A program made the position numbers and the translations under genes. Below are positions 1 to 12,275 of a stretch of 64,000 bases of DNA, piece by piece; positions within the stretch are counted from its first letter, which is position 1, and each line of letters begins with the position of its first letter. The notes below the pieces were generated by a model. It did not search any database. It was given only the letters and a program-made list of their open reading frames with translations, and was not told the origin of the DNA. Origin of the DNA: Westerdykella aurantiaca (lineage: Eukaryota; Ascomycota; Dothideomycetes; Pleosporales; Sporormiaceae); the NCBI GenBank assembly GCA_030412805.1, contig JASJFJ010000001.1:3660501-3724500 (forward strand). Reading direction: 5' to 3'.

Positions 1-43
1 TTATTTGGGCCCCACGCCACCCCCTCCCCGTCCCTTCCTCTAG

Positions 44-2369
44 AATGGGCATCCCAGAAGCCAAATATGCCTTGAGCGGCCATTGCTCAGTCATTCACAA
101 CAATACCCTCTATGTGTACTCGCCTGCCGGATTCCAGTCATTGGCTTTGGAAGAAGGCGCAGAATGGGAGCAACTCCCCATGGACGTCTCCCTGACAGGC
201 GCGCTGTGTGTCAAGGCGGTGCCAGATGGGAATCAAGATGCAGCCAGACTGTACATTGTAGGTGGATCCGTGAACGAGACTGCTGCAGGGTGGGACTACC
301 CGGGTTTGATGCACTACACGTTCGCTGAAAAGAAGTGGGATTGGGTCCGTCCCGAGACCTTTGTCACGCAAAACCGACAGAATCACGCGGCCGCATATAT
401 CGACGATGCTCGGTCTATTCTGGTGTATTCAGGATCCCAGACCACCGGCGACAATGGCGCATCATCGCAGACCTTCCTCATCTCGACTGAGCCCCCGTTC
501 ACAGTCCTGAGCTCGCCTTCAAATGATGCACCGCCCGCTGTTCGGCCTCTACTCTTGCCATGGGACAAGAAGACGGCCGTCATGCTCGGTGGAGGAGCCC
601 AAAACAAGGCCGTCTTCTTATTCAGCTGGGAAACGGGTTGGCGGAATCTGGGTGTTACCCTCACCGAGCCTTTTCTGAACCAGGACGCCGAGCAATGCAC
701 TCTGGTCTCCGCGGATGACGGGAGCAAGGTCTTGGAGAGGTTTGATATGGGGGTGACTCCCAACAGAGTCTCCCGCATTGCACTCCTCAACCAGGGCGGA
801 ACGATTGCCGCACCTGGAACAACCGTCGGCGACAAGGCCAAGCGACTTACCGTCAACGACTGGCCGGCGTACAATGGCACGCTCGCTCCCACCGAAACTC
901 GCACAGGATTCTCGATTGCGCAAGACGACGACGGCCTCGCGGTTATCAGCGGAGGAAACAAGGTGGATCCGTTGTGCATATTCGATCAACGCGCCAACAA
1001 GTGGGTGAACGCAACGAAACTCTTTGCTGGAGAGCAGGTGGTGATCCAATCGAGCCCGTCCGTCACGATATCAACAGGAACTCCAACCTCGACCGAACCC
1101 CCGGCAGCCTCATCTTCCGTTGTCGAGGCTGCAGCAGCTGCCGCGCCTGACAAGAAGGCCAGGATGCTGACTGTACTCGGTGCCACGCTCGGAGCCATAT
1201 TCGGCATTGCAGCACTCCTGATCCTGTTTCTTCTGTGCCTCAAACGCAGCAAAGCAAAGAAGAAGAGGAACATCCAGTCAACATACATCGAAAAAGATCG
1301 CCTTAGCTTCGCCGACCGCGGCGCACATTTCATGACCGAGGCCGGAGGGTCCATCAATTACCAGTACTCTGGCTCTCAAACCTCGCTGGCAATTGTATCT
1401 GGCCAACCCGGAACAAATCACAAGAGGGGATTGGGCCCATTGGGTAGTGACGCAAGTACAGCGGGATTGATCAACAAGAAGAGCCCCCTGGCGTACTCTG
1501 AACCCGTGGAGCTGTCCAAGTTCGATCTCAAACCGGAGCCTGTCGAAGAGGAGGAGAAGATTGTCCGGCAGAACTCGGGTCGCAACCCACTGCGAGGGGT
1601 AGCACCCACTGGGCGGAGTCGCAGTTCCGGCTGGAGCAAATACTTTACCAACAACGAAGCCACCAACCTTGCGCAGCCATCGAATCGGTCCACTTACGCG
1701 TCGGAGCGAACGAGTACAGGGAGCCAATCCAACTACACTGATTCCCGCATGCTCTCCCACATGGTCCCTCCCCTGGAGATTCCGAAGTTCGAGAATCAAC
1801 GCGTGAGCAAAGTGCCGACAGGGAGCCCGACTCTCGGCAATTCCCAAGAGAACCTGCCCGCCCAGCCCATGCAAGCGGAACTGGGGCGGGCGAACTCGAA
1901 TGGCAGCACGAGCTCGCGACGTAGCCAGGATGATTATTACCACCGTGCCCCGGTTGAGTCTTGGACCCCGGTGGGTTCGCGGGAACGGCCACCCAGCAGT
2001 ACCTATACGAATAGCATAGTTGGCGATGGCCAACTTCGGGATGGCACGAGCTCATACTACCCCGATGGCACCAGCTCGTTCTATCCAAAGAGTGGCTACA
2101 GCTCTTACTATCCGGGTCAAACGCCGTTACTCCCACCCGAAGGTCGTGAGAGTACAGTCACGGTCTTCCCTGGTGGACAGCCAGGAAGCAACGGCATCGC
2201 CTCCTACCCTGCGAATGCCAACGGCTCTGGTTTCAACCTGCCGCCCAGGATAGGGAACCCAGAGGACCGCGAGAGCACCGTGACTGTCTTCCCACGTGGA
2301 GTGCCAGAGGGACCCAGCAAGAACACGCAGCAAGACATGTCGTGGTTGAACCTGGGTGCTGGGAAATGA
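44..2369 (+). CDS. Kelch/galactose-oxidase-like protein with one membrane segment (5' truncated)
   Basis: Open frame of 774 codons from the first ATG (45), but the frame stays open to the window edge and a pyrimidine tract ending in TAG at 41-43 looks like a 3' splice site, so the signal-peptide exon is probably outside the window. Residues 1 to about 350 carry kelch-like turns (YIVGG, VMLGGG, VISGG) expected of a beta-propeller. A Ser/Thr/Ala-rich stalk follows, then a single hydrophobic segment at about 374-399 ending in a Lys/Arg cluster. The 375-residue tail is Ser/Pro/Tyr-rich and low in complexity, and holds a duplicated RESTVTVFP motif near its end. I infer a type I surface protein with a propeller outside and a disordered cytosolic tail. 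Its function is not known; similar proteins occur across filamentous ascomycetes. Confidence 0.8.
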
Positions 2370-3739
2370 ACAACCCGGTTGGGATGAACCTCCCTCTCTC
2401 TGCGCGTCCCCCGAGACATGCCTGAGGCTCATGCACCTGCAAATCGCTCTCCCTCCCGGGGCCTGCACATCTTCAAACTTCTACGTCTCTCTCTGCATCT
2501 ACGCCGGACCGCCACGATCATAAAACCGCTTTCTTTACCTATCATATTCTATGCATGCATAGCTGTACTCAGCGCCGGGCGTTTCCATCAACTTTGCTTC
2601 CCCACTTTTGGTTCTGGTCCAGGCGCCCTCACACCTATCACTCCTCTTTGTACCCTCGATCACAAGCATATGTGCTTTCTACCTTTCTCACCTAGTCGGT
2701 CACTACAGATACCCGACACTCCTGCCGGAGTCGTCAACTTCCTTGCCCTCTCTATCCGACACCGACGTGTAGATACTACTACCGCTCTTCTCTTCCCTCC
2801 TCATTTCTACATTTTGCTCGTTTCCAATCGGCTTGCTTCCTTGCCTTTGTGAATAGCGCGATGGCTTACTTCTTTGTATCTTCTTCTTTTCTTTTCTCAT
2901 CTCCTCATTTCCTATTTTCTTTTCTTTGCCTGTGTCTCTATGCGTTCCTCCTATTCCGCTTCCCTTCTCTGTCCTTCATTACCCTCTCCGGGTCATTACT
3001 GGCGTCTTACGGCATAAAGGAAGATGGACGAAAGCGAAAGACGAAGGGGGATTTGGTAATCTTAGTGGTTCTTGTTTGCTCACCCTTGGTGGTGGATGAG
3101 TCTATGGAGGTTGGATGAGCAACCCGGCATAGCCCTAAGCAAGCTGAGCTTAAGTGGTTTCGTTGGATTCGAAGCAAGGAGGACGAGAGGGAGGGAGGTG
3201 ATGATGGATGGGGCTGCGGCCCGCCTAGGCCTAGGGCTCTAGGTCTGGGACTATGTACAGCGAGGCTTAGGTGCTGGATGGTGATGATGGTGGCTGTAGT
3301 AAATTCTAATCTCTGAATGGAGCTGGTTCGCGAAGACTAGAATTTCAACTTGCTGGATGTGGCTTGTGTCGGCGCCATGATCCTTTTGGTTTCACTGATC
3401 GACAGCTCTATAGTCTTGTTAAGCTTGTAACATCCTTAGACTTCCTTGGACCTCAAACCTATCATAGAGCCGGATGTAGTTAGCGCGCTCACCCCAGCAG
3501 CGGGCAGGGATACGCCAGATCAACGCGCTAGTCGGAAACAGCCTAGACGCGGACCGGCGCGTGTTGCCCGCATCCATGGATCTGATGAGAGTGAAAGGCG
3601 GGCACAACCGCCGACGTCGTGAGTGTCTTCACTTCACCGTGCTGAGGCGTATATAGCCTCATACCGACCCCGCTGATCTGTCTTGACACCGTCCCCTCCA
3701 CATCCTTTTTTGCTTGACCTGTTGTCCAACCTAATCATC
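2370..3739. other. Intergenic region, no supported gene
   Basis: About 1.4 kb between the kelch gene and the E2 gene. The first part is strongly pyrimidine-rich on the + strand and probably holds the 3' UTR. Short open frames here have no recognisable domain. No tRNA or repeat family was seen. Confidence 0.5.
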
Positions 3740-5168
3740 ATGGTATGTTTACATCCTCAACCTCGCATCGCCCTTGACATCTTCATTCCCACCTTTCAAC
3801 ACCCCCGACAATCAAACACACTAACGGCTCCCCCAGAATTCCCGCTCCCTCCGCCGTCTAGCTGCGGACCACGCCTCCCTCCACACCTCCGGCCTCCCAC
3901 CCAATTACCTCTTCCCGCCATCCAGCTCCGCCTCCGACGACCTCCCCTCGGACCTCACCTCGCTCGACATCCTCCTCGCGGGACCCCTCGGCACCCCCTA
4001 CTCCACGGGGCTCTTCAAGCTGCACCTCTCCATCCCGCCCACCTACCCCAACTCCCCACCCACGGCGCACTTCCGAACGCGCATCTGGCACCCCAACATC
4101 GACGAGCACTCCGGAGCCGTGTGCGTGGAGACGCTGAAGCGGGATTGGAGCTCCACATTGCGGCTGCGAGATGTCCTGGTCACGATCAGCTGCCTGCTGA
4201 TCCAGCCGAATCCCGCCAGCGCGTTGAACGAGGATGCGGGGCGGCTGGCGGTGGAGGATTGGGAGGGGTTCTGTCGGCGGGCGAGGTTGATGTGTGGGGT
4301 GCATGCGGGTGTGCCTGGGGAGATGGTGGAGGCGGTTAGGGCGGCGCAGAGGAGGGGCGATGATGTGGATGTTGAAGGGACGAAGAAGAGGGATGAGGGG
4401 AAGGGAGAGGGAGAGAAGGGGGTGGATGTTGAGAAGACGAAGAGCGAGGGCGTGGCAAGTCGATCGAGTAAAGGGAAAGAGAAGGCTGTCGTTGCAGCAG
4501 CGGACGACGAAGAGAACAATGCACAAACGTTGCTCTCCCGCGATGCGGATACGGACCCCGAAGGCGACTGGATTCCCGGCCCACCCGCACATGTGGCTGC
4601 GCCTGCTCCCACATTCTCCGACCGTCTAAGGACCACGGCAAAGCAGAATGCGTTCGGCATCAAGGGCCTCGAGGACGACGACGCGGACGCCATGGCACTC
4701 GACACGACCCCTCTCGCGGGCGCGAAGCTCACGGCTCTGCCTCCCGAAGGTTCCTTTACCCAGCACCACTCGTTCAGTCTGCGTGTACCGCCTCCGGCCC
4801 AACCCACCACGGCCGGGCATTCCGTCCTCTCACCACCCCCCCTCACCCGCAACCACACCTCTGCCCTCCACCCTCCTGCTTCCTCCAGCCCCGCCACAGA
4901 AGAGTCTCAACCCACGCACCCCCTCCTCACGGAATTCTCGTGGACGTGGCAAGACGCGCAGATCATCCACTCCTCCGCCCCTGCCACTGCCTCGGCCCCG
5001 TCTCCACGCAAATCCGCCGCCGTCTCCGCCGCGCGGAAGCGCCTCGCTGCACCGGACTCCACGAAGCGTGCCGAGTGGGAGGTCAGCAAGTTCCAGCGCA
5101 CGGGGTGGGATCTGCGGAGGTATAACCGCGGGGATTGGGGCCCTAGGGTTGGTATCGGGCGGCTGTGA
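3740..5168 (+). CDS. Ubiquitin-conjugating enzyme E2, UBE2S-like
   Basis: Exons 3740-3742 and 3837-5168 (444 aa). Exon 1 is only the ATG; the donor GTATGT follows at once, and the intron ends CTAACGGCTCCCCCAG. The E2 fold spans residues 1 to about 160: the HPN motif is at 86-88 and the catalytic Cys is C97 in GAVCVETLKRDW. The stretch from LKRDW through LLIQPNP and ALNEDAGRL matches the UBE2S (E2-EPF) signature better than other E2 classes. In animals UBE2S extends K11-linked chains on APC/C substrates. A long, charged, low-complexity tail (about 170-400) ends in a conserved-looking block, WDLRRYNRGDWGPRVGIGRL. The final Arg-Leu recalls the Leu-Arg tail with which UBE2S docks on APC/C, but a shared role is inference. 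The family call is firm; the exact orthology is less so. Confidence 0.85.
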
Positions 5169-5844
5169 AGGACTGTGGGTGGCGGTGTTGCGAAGTGGAA
5201 TCCTCGAAAGGAGGGATGGGGAGTGATCGTGTTGCGAGCGATATCCCTGGCGTCTTTGCGGGGGATGATTTGGATAATGGATGGATGGATGGATGGATGG
5301 ATGGAAGGAAGGAAGGATGAGCTTTCTGTTGCGTTTCTGTACATGTGAGTGCCTCTGGAACGACTTTCAGCGCGGGAACGGGGGCTTTTTCTTTTCCTTG
5401 TGGGTTCTATAAGGACGGGTTGGAATGCATTGGTTCTTGACAGTCTCCTTGCAAGGGACTCGGGCACTTGGGACGAGGAGTCAAGGGGTTAGGCGTTTGA
5501 CCGGCTACGGCTGGAGGAGGATACCAACCTCGTCTCTGCATCGGAGAACAGGAACAGTACCTGGGTATCCACATCACTGCGTCGTCCTCGACGTTGAACA
5601 CGAATGCAATAATTGATTACCGTAATATACACCTGAACGCCTCCATCCAGCGCCTCCCGTCCAAGCCCTCCAAGCCCGCAAAACGATATGCTACGCTATG
5701 CCATGCAACGAGAGAAACGACGTGCCCTACTCTACTCCAATCCCCATGCAATGCTTTCGTGCGAACTTCGTGGACGTACGTGGTCACATTAAACGCACCC
5801 TCCGCCTTCCTCCCCTCGTACCGCATCCCACTGTCGTCAATCCT
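5169..5844. other. Convergent 3' region, no supported gene
   Basis: Tail-to-tail spacer between the E2 gene and the LIM gene. Apart from the tetranucleotide repeat at 5277-5316 it shows nothing I can name. Confidence 0.5.
5277..5316 (+). repeat. Tetranucleotide microsatellite (ATGG)7(AAGG)3
   Basis: Seven copies of ATGG followed directly by three of AAGG, about 110 bp after the E2 stop codon and probably in the 3' UTR. Ordinary slippage DNA. Confidence 0.95.
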
Positions 5845-8659
5845 CTACGCCTTCAACCTCCTCTCCTCGCACTTCACACACACGGGGTCCTGGCTCTCAC
5901 CACGTAGGAAATACCTTCCGTCATCGAACGGGCCGGAGCATTCCTACACCATCGATCGTCAGTTTCCTTCCTTTCCACTAGGAAAAAAAAAAGGGGGGGG
6001 GAATAAACACTCACCACACAGCAAAAACACCCCATATGCCACTCCGCCCCGAGCGCCTTGACCACCGTGTCCGTCACCGGCTTCCTACACTTCTTACACT
6101 TCGCACTGTACCGATTCGTATGACACCCCACGCACCACGCGTACCCGTCCTTCTCGACAAACGGCGTCGTCGAGTCGAACGGATCCCCGCACTGCGCGCA
6201 GAAGAAGTGCCCGACGTGCCACTCGGCGCCGCACGCGACCACCACCTCGCCCTCGATGGGCGTCTTGCACGACTTGCAGCGCGGCGAGAACAGCTCATGG
6301 AAGTCCAGGTGGCAGAAGAACCGCATGCTCTCCTCGCCGTCCTCGTGCTCCAGCCGTAGCATGTCCTCGTGCGTTGCGTGCGAAGGCAGGAACGCAATGT
6401 CCTCGCCGCGCATCCGGGCGCGGATCCGCGCCACACGTTCGGAGTACTTGTTCTCGGGTTCCGGGTAGAAGGCGACGCATTCGAGGTGCTCGCCGCAGTG
6501 GTGGCAGCGGAAGCAGTCGGGGTGGAAGCGGCATCCGGCGGCCGAGACGATGCGTCCCGAGATGGGGAGGGCGCAGTGTGTGCAGAGAGCACCGGAGCGG
6601 ACGCTTGTCGGGGTCCAGTGAGACTGGTTGTTCAGGGCGCCGGCTCTGGAGGCGAAGGATTTTGGGTTGCCTCGGCCGGCTGAAGGCGTAGGCGTTGGCA
6701 GTGGCCTGGTTGAGATACCTGGGCCGTTGACGCTGATGGACGGGATGGACGGGATGGACGGGATGGACGGGATGGACGGGATGGACGGAGTCACTGAGAT
6801 GGAAGGGGCGTTGATCTTTGGTATCGGCGCTGTGGGTTCATTGACAGAGATGGTCGGGATTGACGGTGTCACGGATATGGACGGCGGCTTCACACTTGCA
6901 CCCGAACCGGCTGGAGCGACGGAGGTGCTGGGAGGTTCATTGACTGAGATGGTGGGAATGGGAGTACCGAAAGGTTTTTTGGGCACTGAAGGTTCGATGG
7001 AAGGCGAAACACCGGTCAATGTGCCTGCTCGCTTCGGTGGTTCGTCAGGAACATTGACAGTTGGCACAGCAGGCGCTGTGACGGATTTCGACAGCGGGCG
7101 AGGGTGGCTGGAGGTCTCATCGATCGGCCTGGACACCTCTTGCTTGAGCTCAACCTCCTTAGGCTTCCAGTCCTTCTGAAAAGACACGATGGGTCGGCCA
7201 GGGCTATCAGACACCACACTCGGTGTAGGGAGCTTCGGGCTCCTATCCTTGAGCTTGAAACCCGTAGCGGCGCGAAGCTCCTCGCTTCGGATCTCCTTAC
7301 CATCTTTCATCTTGACTTCTGGGTCCTTCTCGACGTCCGACTTTGAAGCCTCGTTGGGCTTGGGCTTTTGGACAAGGCCTGCATTCGACGTGTAGGCGGC
7401 ATTGCGAGACTGCGTTGGTGGATTATTCTGGATCTCGATGCGATCGAATCGCTGCTTCATCCCCACCGTGGGGTCTGTGTTTGATCTCCCAAGCAAGTTC
7501 CCCTTGGCGAATTGCACCCTGCTGAAGGGATTGCGTCTGACAGACAGCGGGAGTTTGTTGAGGGTCGAAGGTTCGGCGGGAGTGAGGGCAGGGGTTGGAG
7601 CAGGAGCAGTAGTAGGCGCTGCAGCCCTGGCAGGATCGGGACCGGATGCCTTGGATTCCTCTTCGGGTTCTTCATAGATCTTGTCGTTGGGGCCATTGAG
7701 CAGGCTTGCGCTGACCTTCCTCCGAGAACCGCTACTTCGCCTACGCTGGCGGACCTCGGAGGGGTCGGAAGAGGCGTGAGAGGCGGCGATGTCAGATCCC
7801 TTCTTCCTGTCGGCCGGGAAGAAGCTATCCTTGATGGGGGAGGTGCTGAATCCCGCATTCGCCGTGACCGAAGACCCACTAGGCGTACGGTGGCTCTGGA
7901 GACTGCTACTCCTGCTCCCCGCCGTCGAGCTCCCCATCGAACTCCTCTTCCTCAACTTGGAGTTTCTGCGCTGCAGATCCTCATCTCCTCTCGGTAGACT
8001 CCTGCTTCTGGTGTGGCCGGAGCTCTTGCCCAGGCCCGGATACGCATACGGCGCATATGGCTCGTTCTCCTTTGCATTGGGGTTGCGATGTTTCCACACC
8101 AGCTCGGCAGCCTCGTCCCGCGCTGCAGTATAGAGTTGATTCTCATCATTGACGTCCAACTCCTCCATGGCACGTCTAAGCTCCCGCGCTTCCTCGCGCT
8201 CCCGCTGTCTTCGTGCGTCCTCCCGATACTGTATACTCGGCGTCCGCTCCCGTCCCACCGAAGAGAGGGATGAATCGCGACCACGGGGCGGTTGAACGAG
8301 CGCTCTCCCCCTTGTAGTGGTTGTTAGCACCTCGTCAATACTCATGTCCGATGTGGTTCTACGGTGCGACGTCGCCGTCTTCTCGGTTCCAGGGACCTTC
8401 GGGGGTTGATTCTCCACCTCGACGCCGGCGTCTCTGAAGCTTGACTGTGCTGGCCGGGATTCGGCTGGCGTTTCTGAGAATTTCGACGCGGAGCGACTGG
8501 ACCAGGTGTTGAAGTGTGCGGGGGGAGGGCGCGAGCCGACGGGACGAGTTGGGCGGTTGCTGCGGAGGTCTTGGAGGAAAGAACCTAGGGAGAAATGTCA
8601 GTGGGTTTTTCAGGAATGCCTTTTTGGCGAAATAGCATACTCATTTGCTCGTTGGACAT
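5845..8659 (-). CDS. Three-LIM-domain, paxillin-like protein
   Basis: Exons (minus) 8659-8641, 8584-6015 and 5943-5845, giving 895 aa. The first exon is 19 nt; its ATG is the first in frame, as the long exon itself has no ATG before the conserved region. The last intron (6014-5944) interrupts LIM3, and splicing restores the fourth-to-eighth zinc ligands and the end of the protein. LIM1 starts near residue 674 (CTHC), LIM2 near 776 (CKSC) and LIM3 near 836 (CKKC). LIM1 carries a long insert. The N-terminal 670 residues are disordered, Ser/Pro-rich, and include a PSI tandem repeat. The layout fits fungal paxillin-like Pxl1 proteins, which act at the actomyosin ring and polarised growth sites; the exact orthology is inferred. 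Confidence 0.85.
6734..6787 (-). repeat. Coding 9-bp minisatellite (PSI repeat) in the LIM gene
   Basis: Six near-identical 9-bp units (CCGTCCATC on the coding strand) encode Pro-Ser-Ile repeats. They sit among more diverged copies of ISVTPSIPTISVNEP-like segments, so the whole linker seems to have grown by repeat expansion. Copy number may vary between strains. Confidence 0.9.
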
Positions 8660-9379
8660 GTATGTCGGTCCGGGGGACACAGCACGGTCTCGTTCCTTGT
8701 ACATGATGGAATGCTGGTTGGGTGTGGGTGTTGTTTACGGCGGTGAAGGCTTCAGCGAGAGCAGATGGCGGGATGGGCACGAGATGGAAAGTAGAGTATG
8801 CACGAAAAGGTCACTTTAAACGTTAAGAAGAAGAATGGAACAAAAAGATCACGGAGTGGAGATGTATGCAAGCAACTGAGGTTTTGGTGGCAGCTTGGAG
8901 CGGTCTGTCATGGCGGTCCAACATTGGTTGCTGTAGAGACATGGGCGTCCGTGCACCGGGAGATCGCACCCCTGTCCGGCTTTTGTGGGGTCGCGTATGG
9001 TCGTCCTCAAGCTTGACGCCTCGTTATGTAATTCAAGATGGAAAAGAGAAACCTCTAGACGGTAGGGAATTGGCACAATCTATCCTATAATACTTATAAC
9101 AATGAAGTGAAGACAGTTTCTGTGTTACTGCTGAACTGCCTCTAAACTACATGTTGCCTATTCAAAACCAATACACACTATAAGAGGAGCGGTGAGAAAG
9201 CCAGCGCATCGTCCGCGAATAGTATACATCCAGCACGCCCAATCCAGATGACGCGTCAATGCTCAATAAATATGCGAAGAAGACCATATACTCCGCTTCC
9301 GTCCTGATAGAAGCAACATAAAGACCGTGGGTATCGAACCAGCCTCAAAAACACATTCCCCCAACACCAAGGCGCAACC
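8660..9379. other. Intergenic region, no supported gene
   Basis: Upstream region of the LIM gene and downstream region of the next gene. I see no coding frame, tRNA or repeat that I can support. Confidence 0.5.
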
Positions 9380-12275
9380 TCAACGACCTCCCATCGACGA
9401 TTCTCCATGCGGCGGGCCCATGGAACTCCATCCCATGTTGATGCTCTCCAGCATCTGGTTCCATGCCCCGTCAGACATGGGCGTCATGCCTGCGTTCCCC
9501 GTGCTCATGGCTGACATGTCCCACTCGGTCGTCATCACGAAGCCCGATGACATGGAGGCTGAGGCGTTGTATAGGTCTGCTGAGAAGAGGTCTGAATCGT
9601 TCGTGGGGAAAAAGTTGGTGTCTGCGGCGCTGGTGTGAGGGAGTGGCATCGTGTTGGATAAGCCCTTGGGCGAGGCTCGGTATGGCATGTTGTGTATGTC
9701 GTTGTTAGTTCCGGGCGAGTATGACGTGTGCGATGTAGAGCCTCCTCTTGATTGTGATTGTGAGTTGCTCGTGGCGGGGCTGGGTTGGTCGTCTGTCGAG
9801 ACGTCCATTTCGGTGGTGTCTGGCATGATGTAGGAGGATGTGTATGTGTCTTGATCGGGTTGGCGGCCCCGCTGTGGCATGTCCATCGTCTGAGACGGGA
9901 CGAAGGGGGCAGCGTGCTGCGGATCCATGTTGACGATGGTGTTGTTGACGTGGAATGGTGGGCCTGGCGTGTTGCTCGAAAATTGCGACGCAGAGCTCTG
10001 CATCTCGGGCCTTGGGTTCGACACGTAATTGTCGTGGGCGTGGGGAACGTTGTTCTGGTTTTCGGTAGGCATCGTTATCGTTGTACAGCTAGGAGATATC
10101 AGCACCAGCAACAATCCTAGATACAAGGGCAAACCCGATCTAGAATAAAGTGGAGCACTTACCCCTGCATTTGTTCGTTCACCACTCGCTGGCGGGTCCG
10201 AGTATGTTCCATACCTGGCATATGTGTCATGGCACCAGCGGATCGTCTCTCATCTAAGCCCATCAAGCCAGCTGACTCCAGGTCAACATCGAGCTGGGCC
10301 AAGAATGATTCAGTGAGGGGGTTCTTTCGACGGAGCGCTGACATGGCTTGCAATAGGAATTGGAGGGTGGCGTTCATCTGTGAGTCTTTCGGTCGAGTCT
10401 TAAGGTACTGGACGAAGACGCGTGCTGCCACGTAGACACAGAATGATATGAAGGGATTCATCTGCATTTATTAGCACAAGATATACGTGGAGGTTATCCA
10501 GCTCACATACCGCTGACAAGTCCATGTGGCTGATCATTCTCATCACAGAAGCGACTTCTGCGGCCGCCGTGACACATCGGATCTTGCTCTCGTTGCTCAC
10601 GGTGATTGGCAGTCGATACTTGTCCGCCTTGAATATTGCCGCTTGATGGAGGCAGATAGTGGACGTATGCAGGCACATATTCAAGAAGACGACATTCTGA
10701 TCGGACAGACCATCCGGCAGTCGCAAGGCGTCAGGCAGCGCCAGCGCTGTATTTAAAAGAAGACCTTCGAGTTCGCGATGCCGGGTCCAAAACCCTCCGT
10801 TCAGATCACTGTCCCTGTCGTCGGGGCCGGGACGGTGCAGATGCAGAAGGTTGCGACCAAAGAGCGCGGCGGTGACTACGACGCCGGCAAAAGGCTCCAG
10901 TTTAGCGGCTCCATTGGGTTGCATTGCTTGCTCCAGTGATGTTGTTGGCATCGCCTTGCTCTTTTCGAACGCTTCTTCATTCGAGGGAAGATTGGTCATG
11001 ATCTACAGGGGGTCAGCCAGGTCATGGTCAACGGGCCTCTTGAAGGGACTCACGTCTTTCTCCTCGATCGTCATGGGCCATCCTGTCCCGATGCTTGCGT
11101 AGCGATCCACACAAAAAGCCATCCAAAAAGTTCGTCTGCGCTCTTCACGTTCCGTCCAATCTTTTGGGGGTGGCAAGCACTGTTTCACATCCAAGCCGGC
11201 GCCGTCCAGGCGGTGTAGTTGCATCATCTGGGCGAGGCGGACTGCCCTTCCAGCGGACATCCAAGCTCTGGGGAAGTACATCTGCTTGAATTCATAAGTG
11301 CATATCAGTGTCCACGCCTGGCAATGGCCGACCGTGATGGTCGCTTCGCCATGGCCTCTCATCTCATCCATGTGGGCATATTTCCTTGCGCGTTGGTAGA
11401 AATGCTCCTGCAGCGCCTCGTACTTGTCTGTGGCGGAAGCAGCCAGGCACCACATGATGTAGCGCAAACAGACAGCAGGTCGCATGTGCGGGGCGAGGTT
11501 CATGGCGGCCATGAACCGTGGCTTGTGGATGACGGGGACGGAGTGGTGGATTTTGGTGAAGTATATCTGGTAGCTGCGATCGCGTTAGATGGAGATGCAG
11601 AACAGAAAAGAGAGTGCTATACTCACAGATCGTCCATGACGTCCTGGGGTGGTAAAGGCTCATCAAGGCCCAACCCGATCATCTCCCAGGGATATTGGCC
11701 CTGAGCGGTCTGCGCCTGGGCAGATGCGACTTGTTCGAATACTTCTCGACTAGGAGCGATGACTTCTGCGAAAGAGTTCGGGAGGTTATCGGCACTGTTG
11801 GGGAGTCCTTGTTGCAACGTGCTCGCGACGTAGGCGGAAGCTGGATCTTGCCGACTGGACTCTTTATTCTGGTCTGTAGACTCCTGGTTCTTTAGGAGTG
11901 TCTCGACTTGTTCTGGGAAAGTTGGTAAGTCACTGGGGATGTTGAAGAATCAGAATCAATGAACATACGTAGTCTGGCTTCCAGAAGCTTTACATAGCCC
12001 CTCTTGGGGCCGCTCTTCTTGCGCACCTCATCATAAGCGCAATCATGAGACAGGCGTTTACATGTCCCACAGGCCGGCCGGGTACCATCACATTTCAACT
12101 TCCTCTTGCGACAGAGCACACATGCGATTCTCTTTGGTTGCTTGGCAGCATCATTCGGGGCATCGACGCCGTTGGGGGGTTGGAACGAATTCCCGCTTTT
12201 GTTTGGTTCGGGGACTTGCTGGGACAGGTCGTTGAAGAAGCTGTCGTCGGGTGAGTCGGAGTCGGTTGAAGGCAT
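9380..12275 (-). CDS. Zn2Cys6 transcription factor with fungal-specific middle homology region
   Basis: Six exons (minus): 12275-11969, 11912-11627, 11573-11054, 11002-10511, 10461-10163 and 10088-9380, giving 870 aa. All introns are 49-74 nt and GT-AG. The zinc cluster has ligands C52, C55, C62, C69, C72 and C79, followed by KKSGPKRGYV and a short coiled coil (LEARLQQVETLL) created only by splicing intron 1. The middle homology region starts at YQIYFTKIHHSVPVIHKPRF and includes the conserved WTEREERRRTFWMAFC and DRYASIGTGWPMTI blocks. The last 240 residues are Gln/Ser/Met-rich and could be an activation domain. The linker after the cluster resembles the NosA/RosA developmental regulators of Aspergillus as I remember them, but I cannot confirm this. 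Targets are unknown and no neighbour suggests one. Confidence 0.85.

Noticed and set aside
9320..9350. tRNA B-box-like sequence (GGTTCGATACC on the minus strand)
   Set aside because: The T-stem does not pair fully and no matching acceptor stem or anticodon arm is present upstream.
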